Source: Rhabdornis inornatus
Taxonomy: Eukaryota > Chordata > Aves > Passeriformes > Rhabdornithidae
DNA: 64,000 bases
Direction of reading: 5' to 3'
Assembly (NCBI GenBank): GCA_013397075.1
Contig: VWZS01002844.1
Location: 186,001 to 250,000 of the forward strand
Numbering within the stretch: the stretch's first letter is position 1; each line of letters starts with the position of its first letter. Under the pieces are notes generated by a model. That model ran no database searches. It saw only the letters and a list, made by a program, of their open reading frames with translations, and was not told the origin of the DNA. Below are positions 28,101 to 36,673 of this stretch, in pieces. Both the position numbers and the translations under genes were made by a program.

Positions 28101-31100
28101 AACACTACTGTTTTCATTTAAGCATGCTGTTGGTAAGCTGCACTTCATAACAAGTACTAGAGACAATGGCAGAAAATAAGAAAAACGGGCAGAAGTGATG
28201 AAAAAGACAGTCAGAACACAGCGGGGGAAATAAAAAATTAAAGAAAATATATGACCTATGCTATTAAAAAAAAAAAATACTGCTACAATATTAGCTTTTA
28301 TAACCCCTCTTAGGAAGGTAATGGCCACAGTTTTTACCAGCTATAGCTACCACCCCTTCACTGCCCATCCCATCCACTTTTTCCCTGTCACTGCAGATTA
28401 TGAACAAATACTATCATCAATAAATAAAGCATTGACCCCAGAAGCCTCTATCCTTTTCATACATGTTTGTACTACCTGCCATCTGCCACTTTGATTTAAG
28501 CATCTCCCACCTTACTCAGGAGTCTACTATTACAAAACAGGTGCAGGAGTTACCCTAACAATAAACCAAAACTTACAGTACCTACTGTGAGATTTTCTAG
28601 CACTTAAAGCTCTTTGTGGATTTTTAACACGCCTTTTAAAAAACATCACCAATTATATAAATGAACACAAATTCCTTTTAAGCAAACTCTGCACACCTTT
28701 GAGCCAGCTTTTCTCACAAGAACAGCTGCACGTTACCTACTCCAGACCAGAAGGCAGAACTTTCCAGAGGATTAAAGATACATGAGACCCAGATACAACC
28801 ATTACAAGTCATCAAAAAACACTTCAAACATATCCCAAAGGCTTCCTCCACTTTACCTGCCCAAAGCTATTCTTTTTATCCCATTGTTCCCCAAGAAATG
28901 AAGCAGCCCAGGCACATCCAGCAGCCTCCCCCCAGACCCTTTCATGGCCTTTATCTCCTGCTCTGGGGGATCCCACACTTTGGGCTGCACCCTCACACCT
29001 TCACCCCCCCAAACACCAACAGCTCTGTTTTGGATTAGGGAATTCCACAACTTAAATATCCTCTAAAACAGAGATGAAAGAGTCAGGGGGAGAGAGTAAA
29101 AGAACATCTGAAATATGTCTTCTGGAAAATCAATATTAGACTGCAGATCCAGTCACAAGCTGTAACATTTGCAGAATTCAGAGGAAAAAAGAAAAAACAC
29201 TGAATGCTACCAGGATCTAACTGGATTATCAGTATCCAGTCCTGTGTGGATACAATCAACATCAAGGTCTGCAGGTGCTGCAAAGCAACTTGCATTTCAA
29301 GTGACCTGTGAAACGCTGACCTTGGCATAATTTACAGTGAACTAATTTATCCCAAATGGTCCTCACACAACTTTGAGGAAAAAAAAAAGAAAAGTTATTC
29401 ACATTCCTTCTTTCTTGCATCATGTTACAAGACAATAATGAACAATCTCATATATTACTTGGATAGAATTTCACCTAATCCCAACGTCTAATTTGAATGC
29501 TATGAGTTATTATATCCATTTCATTTAATTCACTCCATTTGGGAAACAGTCATTTAAATGTTAACAGAATTTTTCTTTTCAGGAAATTTGAAAAAAAGCC
29601 CCAACCACTCAAACACATAAAGCTTTGCAAAATTTCCCACATAGAAAAACCTGAATAGGGTCCTTGTTCTACTACATTTCTTCACAAATAGGGTCAGAAT
29701 CCAATTTAGATAAAGCAACCCCATAAAAAATACTGGCATAGGGATGCAAGATGATCACCTGCAACTCCTTCCATTGTGATGGTGAATGTGAAACCCCAAC
29801 CCCACCCTACTCATGCCCATCACCAGTGCTGCCTCCTTTGCCTTAGGCATGCTCCTGGTTCCCTCCAACAACGGCACAAGAATGACTCGGCCTCTTTCCT
29901 AGGAAATCGTTGTCTCTCTGCATCAGCAGCCCCAGACAAGAGCAAAACTCACTCAAGTAGAACACAAAGAGTGGAAAACTGTCCTGGTTTAAGCCTGGCC
30001 CCACAGATCTGGGGGAGGCAGACACCCCAGTGCCAACACTCCTCATCCTCCTGCCTTGGCCCCTGCTCTGTGCCCTGGGCACCATGCCACAGGGGCTGGG
30101 ACACCTCTGGGCCCCAGGGATCAGCCCCTCCTGCACCCCCAGCAGTAACAAAACACAAAATGTCACACTGCACAGTTTAAAGCAAACCATTGTCCACCTA
30201 ACTGCTGATTAACAGAGAGCACTTCCCGATGGCCAAAGACTGTCCTCTGCTAGCAGGTGAGGTTTGAGGGGCTGGAAAAGGATGATACAGTTAGCTTTAA
30301 CTTCAGAAAAAAACCTCTCCCACCAGAAGTCCTCATGAATTTCATAAAAGCAATGTCTCCAGTTCAGCTTTTGCTGGACTATTCTTGCTTACCAGCCTAG
30401 GCATCATTAATAGTATTAACTATGTGAAACATCTTTGTGGTTTTCAGCAACAGCAGATAGCAGAAGGGGAACTTCCACCACATTTCAGACTCCTCTGAAC
30501 CCATAACACCTTTTTTTCCTTAACATACATTCTAGCAATTTTGTCCCAAACACATAATCCCCACTGCATCCTTGCTCAGCAGGACACATTCCTTTAAAGG
30601 AACCGGAGATTATCAGTTTATCCTGGAAACGTCTTTCCTGCTGCTGTGCTTAGCATCAGTGCTGGGATAAAACCCTCTTAAAATAGTTCCAGGGTCCAGG
30701 CAACAATCCACTGTATGCAATACTCTTTTGGGTTTCATGGAGCAATGACTTTGGTGTTTTCATGCCTTTGCAGGCCAGGAAGAAACAGTAGATTAAGGCT
30801 AAATTATTTCTCCCCTTAAAGTTATGGCAGCCTGAACATGATGTCCTGTCTCAATACCAACAGCCAAACTGTTTGGAACATTGCACTGTCATGTGACCTC
30901 CTGAATAAAAAGGATTAGAAGCAAGTACATTAACCCCCATGCACAATTTCAAACAGGGTAAATCAGGAATTTAAAAATATATTAATTCAAATACTTTCTT
31001 CTATTGTCACTTGTAACAGCTTTTCCACAGAGATGCATTTTAACATGGATTTGATGGTATTTAGAGAGAGATTGCTTGGTTCCACAGTCTTTGATGAATG

Positions 31101-34100
31101 ACAACAAACTTTTCAAAATTAAGAGACACGAGTAAGACAAGCAGAATGCCCCCACACCTCACATTCCTATCCCACTGGAGTGGATACACCCCAGCCAACA
31201 GGACACCTGCACAACATTTCAGCAGCAGTGTTACCACTCTGAAGCAGCCACAAGAGTCAGTATTGCCCATATCCCTCCTGCAGCTGCAGAGCCTCTTCAC
31301 CAGTTCAGGAATTCTGCATGGAAACAGCAGCAGCATCTCTTGCAGAGGGACTGAGGCTTCACCCCTCATTTCAAACCTATCAGCCTTGGCAGGTTCAATC
31401 AATAAATTTTTTTATTATCATTATTATAATTTTTTTAGGAACCCCACCAGATGGCAGCAGCATGTCTCCCCAGCAAAACTGGGAGCACTTCTCCAAAGGA
31501 CAGCTCCTTATTTTTGGAATAGACACAAGACTTCCAAAACTCAGCCCTACTCAGTCTGAACCACAGGACACAGACAGAGCTTGTTGCTGACATTAAAATC
31601 TGGATTTTTTTAGCACTTTAGGAACACGAGAGCAGGGAACACTCCAAGAGCAAATCGCTCCGGTTTTGGCAAATGAGGAACACGACTAGGTTTGTGGCCA
31701 TTCACCAAACCAGAGCGTGGGGAAACAAACCTGCAGGACCTGGGGCAAGTCCTTGCACACCTACCCTGCTTCAGCACCACTCTCCCCATGCCAGGTGAGC
31801 AGGCAGAGCAGGTGCTGTGCCAGGGACAGCTGATTCCCACAGAGGTGTGCCCAGCTGAGGACACGGCCTGTGTGCACAGACACCAGCAGCAGCACCCTCC
31901 TGCAGGGGTTAATAATCAAAGTGCTGAAGCACGAGCCTTTGGCTCTTCACGAGTGAAGAACTCCAGCAGCACATTAGCTACCCCAAACATCATCGAGCAC
32001 CAGACAAATGAACTAATGACAAATGCTAATTCAACTGCCAAGAGAGAATCTCTCTGGGTGAGGTAACGGGAAGTGCAACACCAAGCGCTGATCGCTGTCT
32101 GATGCCCTGAACTCAGCTGCAGGTCAGCTCTACCTCCCAAACATCACAGTAGAAAATGAAAGACTCCTGCAAATACTCCAGCAGTCTATGGAATAACATC
32201 CATTTCCCTCAGAAGCACTGAGAGAAACTTTTCAGTTACCTATTAGCACAAATCATGCTCAGACAAGATACTGAGAAACAACAGAATCCTCTTTCCAAAG
32301 TCGCTCCGGCTTTGTGAATCCTGTGTCATGCTTGAACCCAAGTGCACATTGCTCATGTCCAAGTCACCTCAAACTATAAATACTCAAGTCAGTGTTTACT
32401 TATCTCACATAGCTGAAATTCAGTTACATGGGCATTCTTCCACATTTTGTATGAAACTAAAATTCAGTTTAATTATTGCTTACAGACTCCTAAATTGAGC
32501 CTGCACTCACCAACAGAAGTTAATATGAAATGCCAAAAGCCGAGCAGTGACCACTGAATTCAAACACACGTGAGCAAAGAGGAACTCACTCCCACCAATG
32601 GCATCCTCAGCCAGGGCAGCCCCAGCTCTGCCGGAGGGATCCCAGCTCCCAGCTTCTGCTTTTAGCTGACACCCTCCCCCTTCGCTGTTTTCTCTTTCCC
32701 AAGCTGCTGTTACCTCCAAGCAAAGCTGTAGCTGCAGCTCTGCAGGCACAGTCCCCCAGGGGCAGGTCCTGCCGGGCGGCCGCAGGTGCACAGCTCGGGA
32801 TGGGCGGATGCTTTTGGCACTGCCTTTGCTACCTGATGTCAGTCAGACCCTTCCCTCCACACTGCCTTCCTCCCCTCAGCACTCTTCATGATATTGTATT
32901 TAAATATGCAAGCGTGACCTTTCATTCTACTGAATATTGTGGAAGCAGATCTCTCTCTGCACCTTGTTTTTTGGCAAACAGAACGGGGAAAATAAAGACC
33001 TGGGAAATGCACAGGCAAACAAAACACCGGTAAAAAGGGCTGATCTTACATAACAACATAAATTTAAGCAAAGACCATAACAAATTAAGTTATAAAAGCT
33101 CCATACTTTAAAAAATACACAAACTGATGGAAATACCTCTAGATAATTTTAACAGCAGATTCCTTGTCAGTTTTCATTCTTTTACACCCACTTTTTAATG
33201 CTGTACCACAGCCAGAGGACGCCAGTGCTGACTGCACAACAGCTCCCCTCTAACTGGGAGAACTCAGTGTTTAAATTAATTCCCCAGCTCGGAGGGAAGG
33301 CACACGAGAGCAACCACAACACTGACCTGCACCTCGCTGCTGCAGCTCCCTCGGCCTTCTCACAAAGCACCATTTTGCTACCACCACTGGGCTGGCAGCC
33401 GTGGCCAGCTTGGAGGGCTGGGCTGCAGGCAGAAGGGTTTTCTCTGCTGAGGCCTGCCCTGCTGAGCCCTCTGCCTCTGCCACTGGCACAGACCGTGACC
33501 CAGCCACTGCTCTCAGTGAAGCTGCAGCTCGGCCAGTGCCTAAAGCAAAGCTGCTGGGGCAGCCCCGAGGCTCGGCTGGGCACGCTGCAGAGGGCTGGGA
33601 CACCACACACGGCTGCACGCTGCAAACTTTGCATTTGTGCTGCAGGAAGTGTGCTGCAACACGCCTGCTCTCCAGAACACCCCCTGCCAGCCCTTATGCT
33701 TCCCAGGCACAGCTCAGAATAGGGCACGCTGAGAAACATTTACATACAAATATATATATATATATATATACTGCTGCCAGTTTTGTGCCAGTGCTCCTGA
33801 AGGGCACTAATTACACACATAGCTCTAAGGTAGTCACAAAATGCATTAGAAGAGATTCCACTCCGCTAACAGACTCCTCTGAAACGCGGCTGGGGGATAA
33901 AAGGGCCGGAGGCAGAGCTAAGGCAGAGCTAGAGCGAGGCAGGAAATCCCATTTCCATTTTTGAGAGGGGAGCAAAGTTCAGCTGTGCTGTTTTAGGTAG
34001 CACACAGCACTACTGCGGGTCAAACCGCAACGAGACAAAGATCTTGACAGGTGACTGCACAAGGAAGACATTTTCATACGCTTTTCATTTCTGACTCTTA

Positions 34101-34913
34101 AGCCAGGTCAAAATGAATATTCTAATGCTCATTTGTTAACCTGAAATTTTAGGAAGCACGGCTTAGCTGCACGGATGCACGCTCTAATTAAAGGTACAGA
34201 AAGGGCATAAACAAGCTGTATTGTCTCAGAAGAGAACGGCAGGGTGGGCTGTTAGTCAGAAGTGGCTCCTCACCACTGGGAACCTCGTTCTGCCAACGCA
34301 AACAAGCGAAGCAACTTTCTAAGAACGGAGAAGAATCAGCAAAAAAACTCGTAGTAAGCAGCTCTCTTGTAGTCTGATTCAAATGACAAAAACAAGGATG
34401 AGTTATGATCAGGTAAAGAATGACAAGGACGTATCAGTTCACTTTTGTCTCTACTCACCAGACAACACCAAAGGCTCCGTATCCGATGGGTCTGTCCGGC
34501 TCAATGTCCAGTTGCTGCTGTGGATGTTGTGAGTGCTGATGATGGTGCGCTTTGACTGCAGCAGCTGCTGCAGCCTGTACCTGAGCTGGGGCTGCTGCAG
34601 CCGGTCCAGGGGCCTGGCCCGGGGCCGGGGATGGGAAGTACGGCTGCTGCTGCCCTGGGTTCAACATCGCGGCGGCGGCGGCCGCGGCTGCGGCGGCCGC
34701 GGCGGCCGAGGAGGCATGCTGCTGCACGGGGTGCACCGCGGCTGAGCCGGCGTGCAGGTGGTGCTGAGCATGGTGGTGGTGATGGAGGTGAGGAGGAGGG
34801 AGGTGAGGAAGGTGGTGGTGATGGTGGTGGTGGTGACCTGCTGCTGCCGCAGACGTACCGCCATTGTAAGCCGCCATCATTTTTGCGTTGGCTGTTGTGC
34901 CACAAAGAGACAT
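366..34913 (-). CDS. NLK: Nemo-like kinase, spliced gene span (10 of an expected 11 coding exons)
   Basis: This is a proline-directed Ser/Thr kinase related to MAP kinases. The family phosphorylates TCF/LEF, FOXO, STAT3 and Notch-pathway factors in nucleus and cytoplasm. Joining ten exons gives 1,526 nt, or 508 codons plus 2 nt. The protein has a His-rich, Ala-rich and Gln/Pro-rich N-terminus (residues 1-137), then a kinase domain from about 138 to 427. The glycine loop GYGAFG is at 144-149, the VALK lysine at 166, HRD at 261-263, DFG at 281-283, the activation-loop TQE at 297-299 and APE at 307-309. A C-terminal tail follows. TQE in place of the MAPK TxY motif is diagnostic of NLK. All junctions are GT-AG with matching phases. 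The known family length of about 527 residues implies one more short exon beyond the left edge. The gene is divergent from LYRM9. Confidence 0.98.
460..1019 (-). other. NLK intron 9
   Basis: This 560-bp intron is bounded by GTGAGC and TGTACAG. Open frames inside it have no recognisable protein similarity. No RNA gene or repeat is evident. Confidence 0.93.
1020..1218 (-). CDS. NLK: NLK coding exon 9 (end of kinase domain, C-terminal tail)
   Basis: The exon is 199 nt, 66 codons (412-477) plus one base of Glu478. It encodes SKRISAKDALAHPYLDEGRL, which is the last kinase helix with its conserved Arg and the HPYLDEG motif. A Cys-rich YHTCMCKCCFSTSTGRVY segment follows, then SDFEPITNPKFDD and the LSSVRQVK tail. 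The acceptor is TTCCCAG and the donor AAAG|GTGAGC. Confidence 0.98.
1219..2282 (-). other. NLK intron 8
   Basis: This is about 1.06 kb between GTAAGT and TTCCCAG. It contains several homopolymer runs. No gene is recognised. Confidence 0.93.
2283..2369 (-). CDS. NLK: NLK coding exon 8
   Basis: The exon is 87 nt, 29 codons (383-411), phase 0 at both ends. It encodes PSLPVLYTLSSQATHEAVHL and then LCRMLVFDP, the end of the kinase lobe before the final arginine-containing helix. The acceptor is CCTACAG and the donor CCA|GTAAGT. Confidence 0.98.
3034..3059. repeat. (GGGACA)n short microsatellite
   Basis: About four head-to-tail copies of GGGACA are present in NLK intron 7. Confidence 0.9.
4248..4272. 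repeat. Perfect inverted repeat, 12-bp arms and a 1-base centre
   Basis: Arms 4248-4259 and 4261-4272 are exact reverse complements around a single A at 4260. The core is AGACCTGAGC / GCTCAGGTCT. Confidence 0.9.
4611..4676. repeat. 10-bp tandem repeat with phased CACCTG E-boxes
   Basis: The decamer GGTCACCTGT (variant GGCCACCTGT) repeats with an exact 10-bp period. CACCTG occurs at 4614, 4624, 4634, 4644, 4654 and 4664. The array lies about 170 bp from exon 7. Confidence 0.95.
4840..4941 (-). CDS. NLK: NLK coding exon 7
   Basis: The exon is 102 nt, 34 codons (349-382), phase 0 at both ends. It encodes LDLITDLLGTPSLEAMRTAC and then EGAKAHILRGPHKQ, which corresponds to the MAP-kinase insert region following helix G. 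The acceptor is GTGCAG and the donor CAG|GTACTG. Confidence 0.98.
4942..5281 (-). other. NLK intron 6
   Basis: This 340-bp intron is GC-richer than its neighbours. It is bounded by GTATCC and GTGCAG. No other feature is seen. Confidence 0.95.
5282..5491 (-). CDS. NLK: NLK coding exon 6 (DFG, activation loop, APE)
   Basis: The exon is 210 nt, exactly 70 codons (279-348), phase 0 at both ends. It encodes ICDFGLAR (Asp281 binds Mg), the activation loop with HMTQE (Thr297, the predicted activating phosphosite), YYRAPE, and the GSRHYSNAIDIWSVGCI segment of helix F. It ends SPIQQ before a GTATCC donor; the acceptor is ATTTAG. Confidence 0.99.
5492..6519 (-). other. NLK intron 5
   Basis: This is about 1.03 kb between GTGCTA and ATTTAG. 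It contains one copy of the exon-5-flanking duplication (5655-5776). Confidence 0.95.
5655..5776 (+). repeat. Intronic direct duplication, copy A
   Basis: Bases 5655-5742 are identical over 88 bp to 7050-7137, and lower similarity continues to about 5776. The two copies are in direct orientation 1,395 bp apart and flank NLK exon 5. Confidence 0.95.
6520..6605 (-). CDS. NLK: NLK coding exon 5 (catalytic loop, HRDIKPGN)
   Basis: The exon is 86 nt. Two bases complete Gly250 and 28 codons encode residues 251-278. It carries the catalytic loop HRDIKPGNLL, with Asp263 as the proton-accepting Asp and Asn268 as a metal ligand. The acceptor is TTTCAG and the donor AAG|GTGCTA, which is a modest match to consensus. 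Skipping this exon would frameshift the message and remove the catalytic loop. An exact 88-bp duplication lies on both sides of it. Confidence 0.98.
6606..7262 (-). other. NLK intron 4
   Basis: This 657-bp AT-rich intron lies between GTAATT and TTTCAG. It contains copy B of the duplication. Confidence 0.95.
7050..7172 (+). repeat. Intronic direct duplication, copy B
   Basis: Bases 7050-7137 match copy A exactly. After that the copies diverge by substitutions and small indels. No transposon hallmark (terminal repeat, target-site duplication) is obvious. Confidence 0.95.
7263..7369 (-). CDS. NLK: NLK coding exon 4 (hinge region)
   Basis: The exon is 107 nt. One base completes Ile214, 35 codons (215-249) follow, and a final G begins Gly250. 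It encodes YVVTELMQSDLHKII, the hinge and helix-D region with the YVVTELM signature shared with MAP kinases, and ends QILR. The acceptor is ACTGCAG and the donor GTAATT. Confidence 0.98.
7370..11658 (-). other. NLK intron 3
   Basis: This is about 4.3 kb between GTATCC and ACTGCAG. The stretch 9,490-10,810 is AT-rich and dense in stops. GC-richer stretches near 8.4-9.4 kb and 10.9-11.5 kb carry open frames without recognisable similarity. A short CAAAC repeat is at 11056-11077. Confidence 0.93.
11659..11714 (-). CDS. NLK: NLK coding exon 3 (56 nt)
   Basis: This short exon encodes residues 196-213 plus two bases of Ile214 (VLSALDILQPPHIDYFEE). The acceptor is TTCCTAG and the donor GTATCC. It is too small to stand out as a long open frame. 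It was placed by the kinase-domain sequence and by phase (0 in, 2 out), which matches exons 2 and 4 exactly. Confidence 0.96.
11715..12781 (-). other. NLK intron 2
   Basis: This is about 1.07 kb between GTAAGT and TTCCTAG. I see nothing coding in it. Confidence 0.95.
12782..12911 (-). CDS. NLK: NLK coding exon 2 (ATP-binding lysine, helix C)
   Basis: The exon is 130 nt: 1 nt completing Trp152, then 43 codons (residues 153-195). The acceptor is CTGTAG and the donor GTAAGTAA. It encodes SVTDPRDGKRVALKK, with the catalytic VALK lysine at 166, and then the helix-C segment containing FRELKML, whose Glu is the expected salt-bridge partner of that lysine. It ends HDN at phase 0. Confidence 0.98.
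16591..16760. repeat. (CATC)n tetranucleotide microsatellite, interrupted
   Basis: There are about 170 bp of CATC repeats with TGCATC and CATCAT interruptions in NLK intron 1. The Met/Asp/Gly/Trp and His/Pro/Ser open frames here are repeat artefacts. Confidence 0.97.
18795..19080. repeat. Minisatellite, 19/20-bp unit, 14 copies
   Basis: The unit is CCCCAAACAGCTCAGGCTGG, with 19-bp variants lacking one base and point variants (TCCC, CCCAAAA, CTCGGG). Fourteen CAAACAG cores can be counted, in NLK intron 1. Confidence 0.97.
19115..19150. repeat. (GACA)n microsatellite
   Basis: Nine uninterrupted GACA units lie about 35 bp after the minisatellite. Confidence 0.97.
33750..33770. repeat. (AT)n microsatellite
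   Basis: An uninterrupted AT alternation of about 21 bp lies in NLK intron 1. Confidence 0.95.
34459..34913 (-). CDS. NLK: NLK coding exon 1 (start codon, low-complexity N-terminus, glycine loop)
   Basis: The start is the ATG at 34913-34911, which begins the conserved MSLCG N-terminus. Its Kozak context is weak (T at -3). The exon encodes 151 codons plus 2 nt and ends in a GTGAGTAG donor that splits the Trp codon (TG|G) after the glycine loop GYGAFGVV. Visible tracts are eight consecutive His at residues 27-34, more His-rich sequence to about residue 54, about 13 Ala at roughly residues 70-82 encoded by mixed GCN codons, and a Gln/Pro/Ala region to about 137. The family uses this N-terminus for localisation and partner binding, but the sequence alone does not show which residues matter. 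The exon is very GC-rich, unlike exons 2-5. Confidence 0.98.
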
Positions 34914-35557
34914 TCAAAAAAATGCCCTTTGATTGGATAACAACTGGGTCAAGCTGTCATTTGGCCATAAAAATTAAATCTGCTACACTTTAAAAGAAGT
35001 TGGGTTTCATCATACACGGCCCACCTTTAAAAACATGGAGCTCCACTGGCCTTATCTCCTCGCGAAGCCAAACAACTCGGGGAGTCTCTTCATGTGTGCG
35101 GGCGACAACCCCTTCCCCAGCATCCAGCCGGGCTTGGCTACTCCAACTCCATCCTTGGGCAGCTGGGGTGGGGCTGGGGTGGGTTTTTTCCTTCACTTTT
35201 GGTTATTTTTGTTGTTTTTCTTGTTATAAAAATTAAACACCGTGATCAATCCCCCTTCCCTCCGGAGGGAGGGCTCGGAGCCTCTGCCCTGAACACCCCG
35301 CGAGGGCTGGCCGGCCTAGCCCTGCCATTCCCACACCCTCTCCATGTGTCCCCCGAACCTCCCTGAGCCCGGGCACCTCCTACATCGCTCCCTCCTTCCA
35401 GACACCTGCTCCCTCCTTCCAGGCACCTGCTCCCTCACAGCAGCAACAACTCGGGAGTTTGCAACTTTTCCTTGAAGGCCTGAAACACACACAAGGACCC
35501 AGAGAAAGTGAAGGGGGGGGGGCGCAGACGAGGAGAGGGGGGCGAAGGGAGCTAAAA
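34914..35557 (-). promoter_or_regulatory. NLK: NLK 5' untranslated / proximal upstream region
   Basis: This sequence is immediately upstream of the NLK start codon and is probably 5'UTR and core promoter. No transcription start can be fixed from sequence. An ATTGG (a CCAAT box for NLK) is at 34932-34936. GC content rises towards the gap, with a run of ten G at 35513-35522. Confidence 0.55.
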
Positions 35558-35664
35558 NNNNNNNNNNNNNNNNNNNNNNNNNNNNNNNNNNNNNNNNNNN
35601 NNNNNNNNNNNNNNNNNNNNNNNNNNNNNNNNNNNNNNNNNNNNNNNNNNNNNNNNNNNNNNNN
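35558..35664. other. Assembly gap (107 N)
   Basis: These are undetermined bases inside the GC-rich NLK promoter region, next to G-runs. True length and content are unknown. Confidence 0.99.
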
Positions 35665-36540
35665 GCCCCCGTGACCCCGCCGGCCAATCACCTCGCGCCG
35701 CCGCGCCCGGAGCCGCCGAGACCCCGCGAGATTCCCTCACCTCACACAACCCTCACCCCGGGCGGCCCCGCCTCCCTCACCTTCCTGCCACTCACATCGC
35801 GCCGCCGGCCAATGGACTCTGCTCCTGAGCCAAGTCCCGCCCCCGGGCCCCGCTTTTCGCCCAATCGCAGCCGCCCATCCAATCCAATTAGCCAATGAAG
35901 AGAAACGAAAGCCCGAAAAGAGGTTACTGGGCCAATGGCACCGGGAGGAGGGGCGGCGGCGTGACCGACAGCTCTCCTCACCAGCGGTCGGGGCCGGTGG
36001 GCGGTGAAGGAGCCGCCGCTCCACAAATCACGGAGCTCGGCGCCGCGTGACGGATGAGGAAGCGGTCGGTGCGCCCGCCCACAGGCGGCAAGCGGCCAAT
36101 GGGCGGGGGAGGTCTGCTGACGGGCGGCGGACGGGGCCAATAGCGGCCCGGGGCGGGGTGAGGTGAGGACGCGGCGCGCGCGGGGTCGCTGTGGGCGCTG
36201 AGGGGGCGGCGGGAAGCCGAGTGCCAGTCGCGCCGAGGGGCCGTGCCGGGTCCCGGTGCCCCCAGTCGTGTTCGCGTCCTTGTGCCCTCCCACGGTGCCC
36301 GCCGGCGGCTCCCTCCGTGCCTGCTCTGCTCCCGCCCGGGTCACGGTGCCCTCGGGTCTCGCTGGCTGCGGGCCGATCCCGCTCCGTCCCGCCGGGGCCG
36401 GTCCCGCAGCACGGGGCGCCGGCGGGAGCTGCCCGCGAAGGGCCTGGGGGTCTGAGGGGTTTTGAGGCCCGGAGGGCGGCGAAGTGCGGGGCCCGTGGGC
36501 TGTGGCAGCAGGTGGTGTCACCATGTCGGCTCCCCTTGGC
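35665..36540. promoter_or_regulatory. CpG island with a CCAAT-box array, probable bidirectional promoter
   Basis: The region is very GC- and CpG-rich compared with the AT-rich flanks. CCAAT occurs on the plus strand at 35684, 35809, 35861, 35879, 35884, 35892, 35932, 36096 and 36137. GC boxes include GGGCGGGG at 36101-36108 and CCCGCCCCC near 35836. No TATA box is placed convincingly. It lies 0.75-1.6 kb upstream of the NLK ATG, so it is best read as the NLK promoter with probable divergent activity. NF-Y and Sp1 binding are inferred from the motifs only. Confidence 0.75.
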
Positions 36541-36673
36541 AGGAAAGGCGAATAAACCGCTAATGAGAGGGTGTAGATGCTCCCAGCAGCACGGCCGTGG
36601 CCCATTGCCCGAGGCAGGCTCTGCGAGGCTCCGTTCAGCGTGCTCAGAGCACGTTCAGGGGGCTCAGTGCGAG
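36180..36673 (+). ncRNA. Candidate first exon of a divergent transcript
   Basis: CpG-island sequence on the side away from NLK ends in a good splice donor, GAG|GTACGT, at 36673/36674. It could be a promoter-divergent lncRNA or an untranslated first exon of LYRM9 with a roughly 20-kb intron. The 5' end is a guess. Open frames here carry no recognised domain. Confidence 0.3.

Larger units (their letters stand above)
12912..34458 (-). other. NLK intron 1 (about 21.5 kb)
   Basis: This large first intron runs from GTGAGTAG to CTGTAG. I find no further exon, retrocopy or RNA gene. It contains a CATC tetranucleotide array, a 20-bp minisatellite, a GACA array, an AT microsatellite at 33750-33770 and A/T runs (20329-20342, 26925-26940). 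GC-richer patches near 25.65-25.95 kb and 33.2-33.7 kb open several frames on both strands, but no protein family is recognised in them. Confidence 0.93.

Noticed and set aside
33182..33964. Overlapping frames of 174-187 codons on both strands in NLK intron 1
   Set aside because: They lie in a moderately GC-rich intronic patch, with no family similarity and frames open on both strands.
34501..34917. Alternative frame across NLK exon 1 rich in Ser/Pro/Arg
   Set aside because: It is a shadow of the His/Ala-rich NLK frame. It lacks an ATG at its 5' end and does not continue into exon 2.
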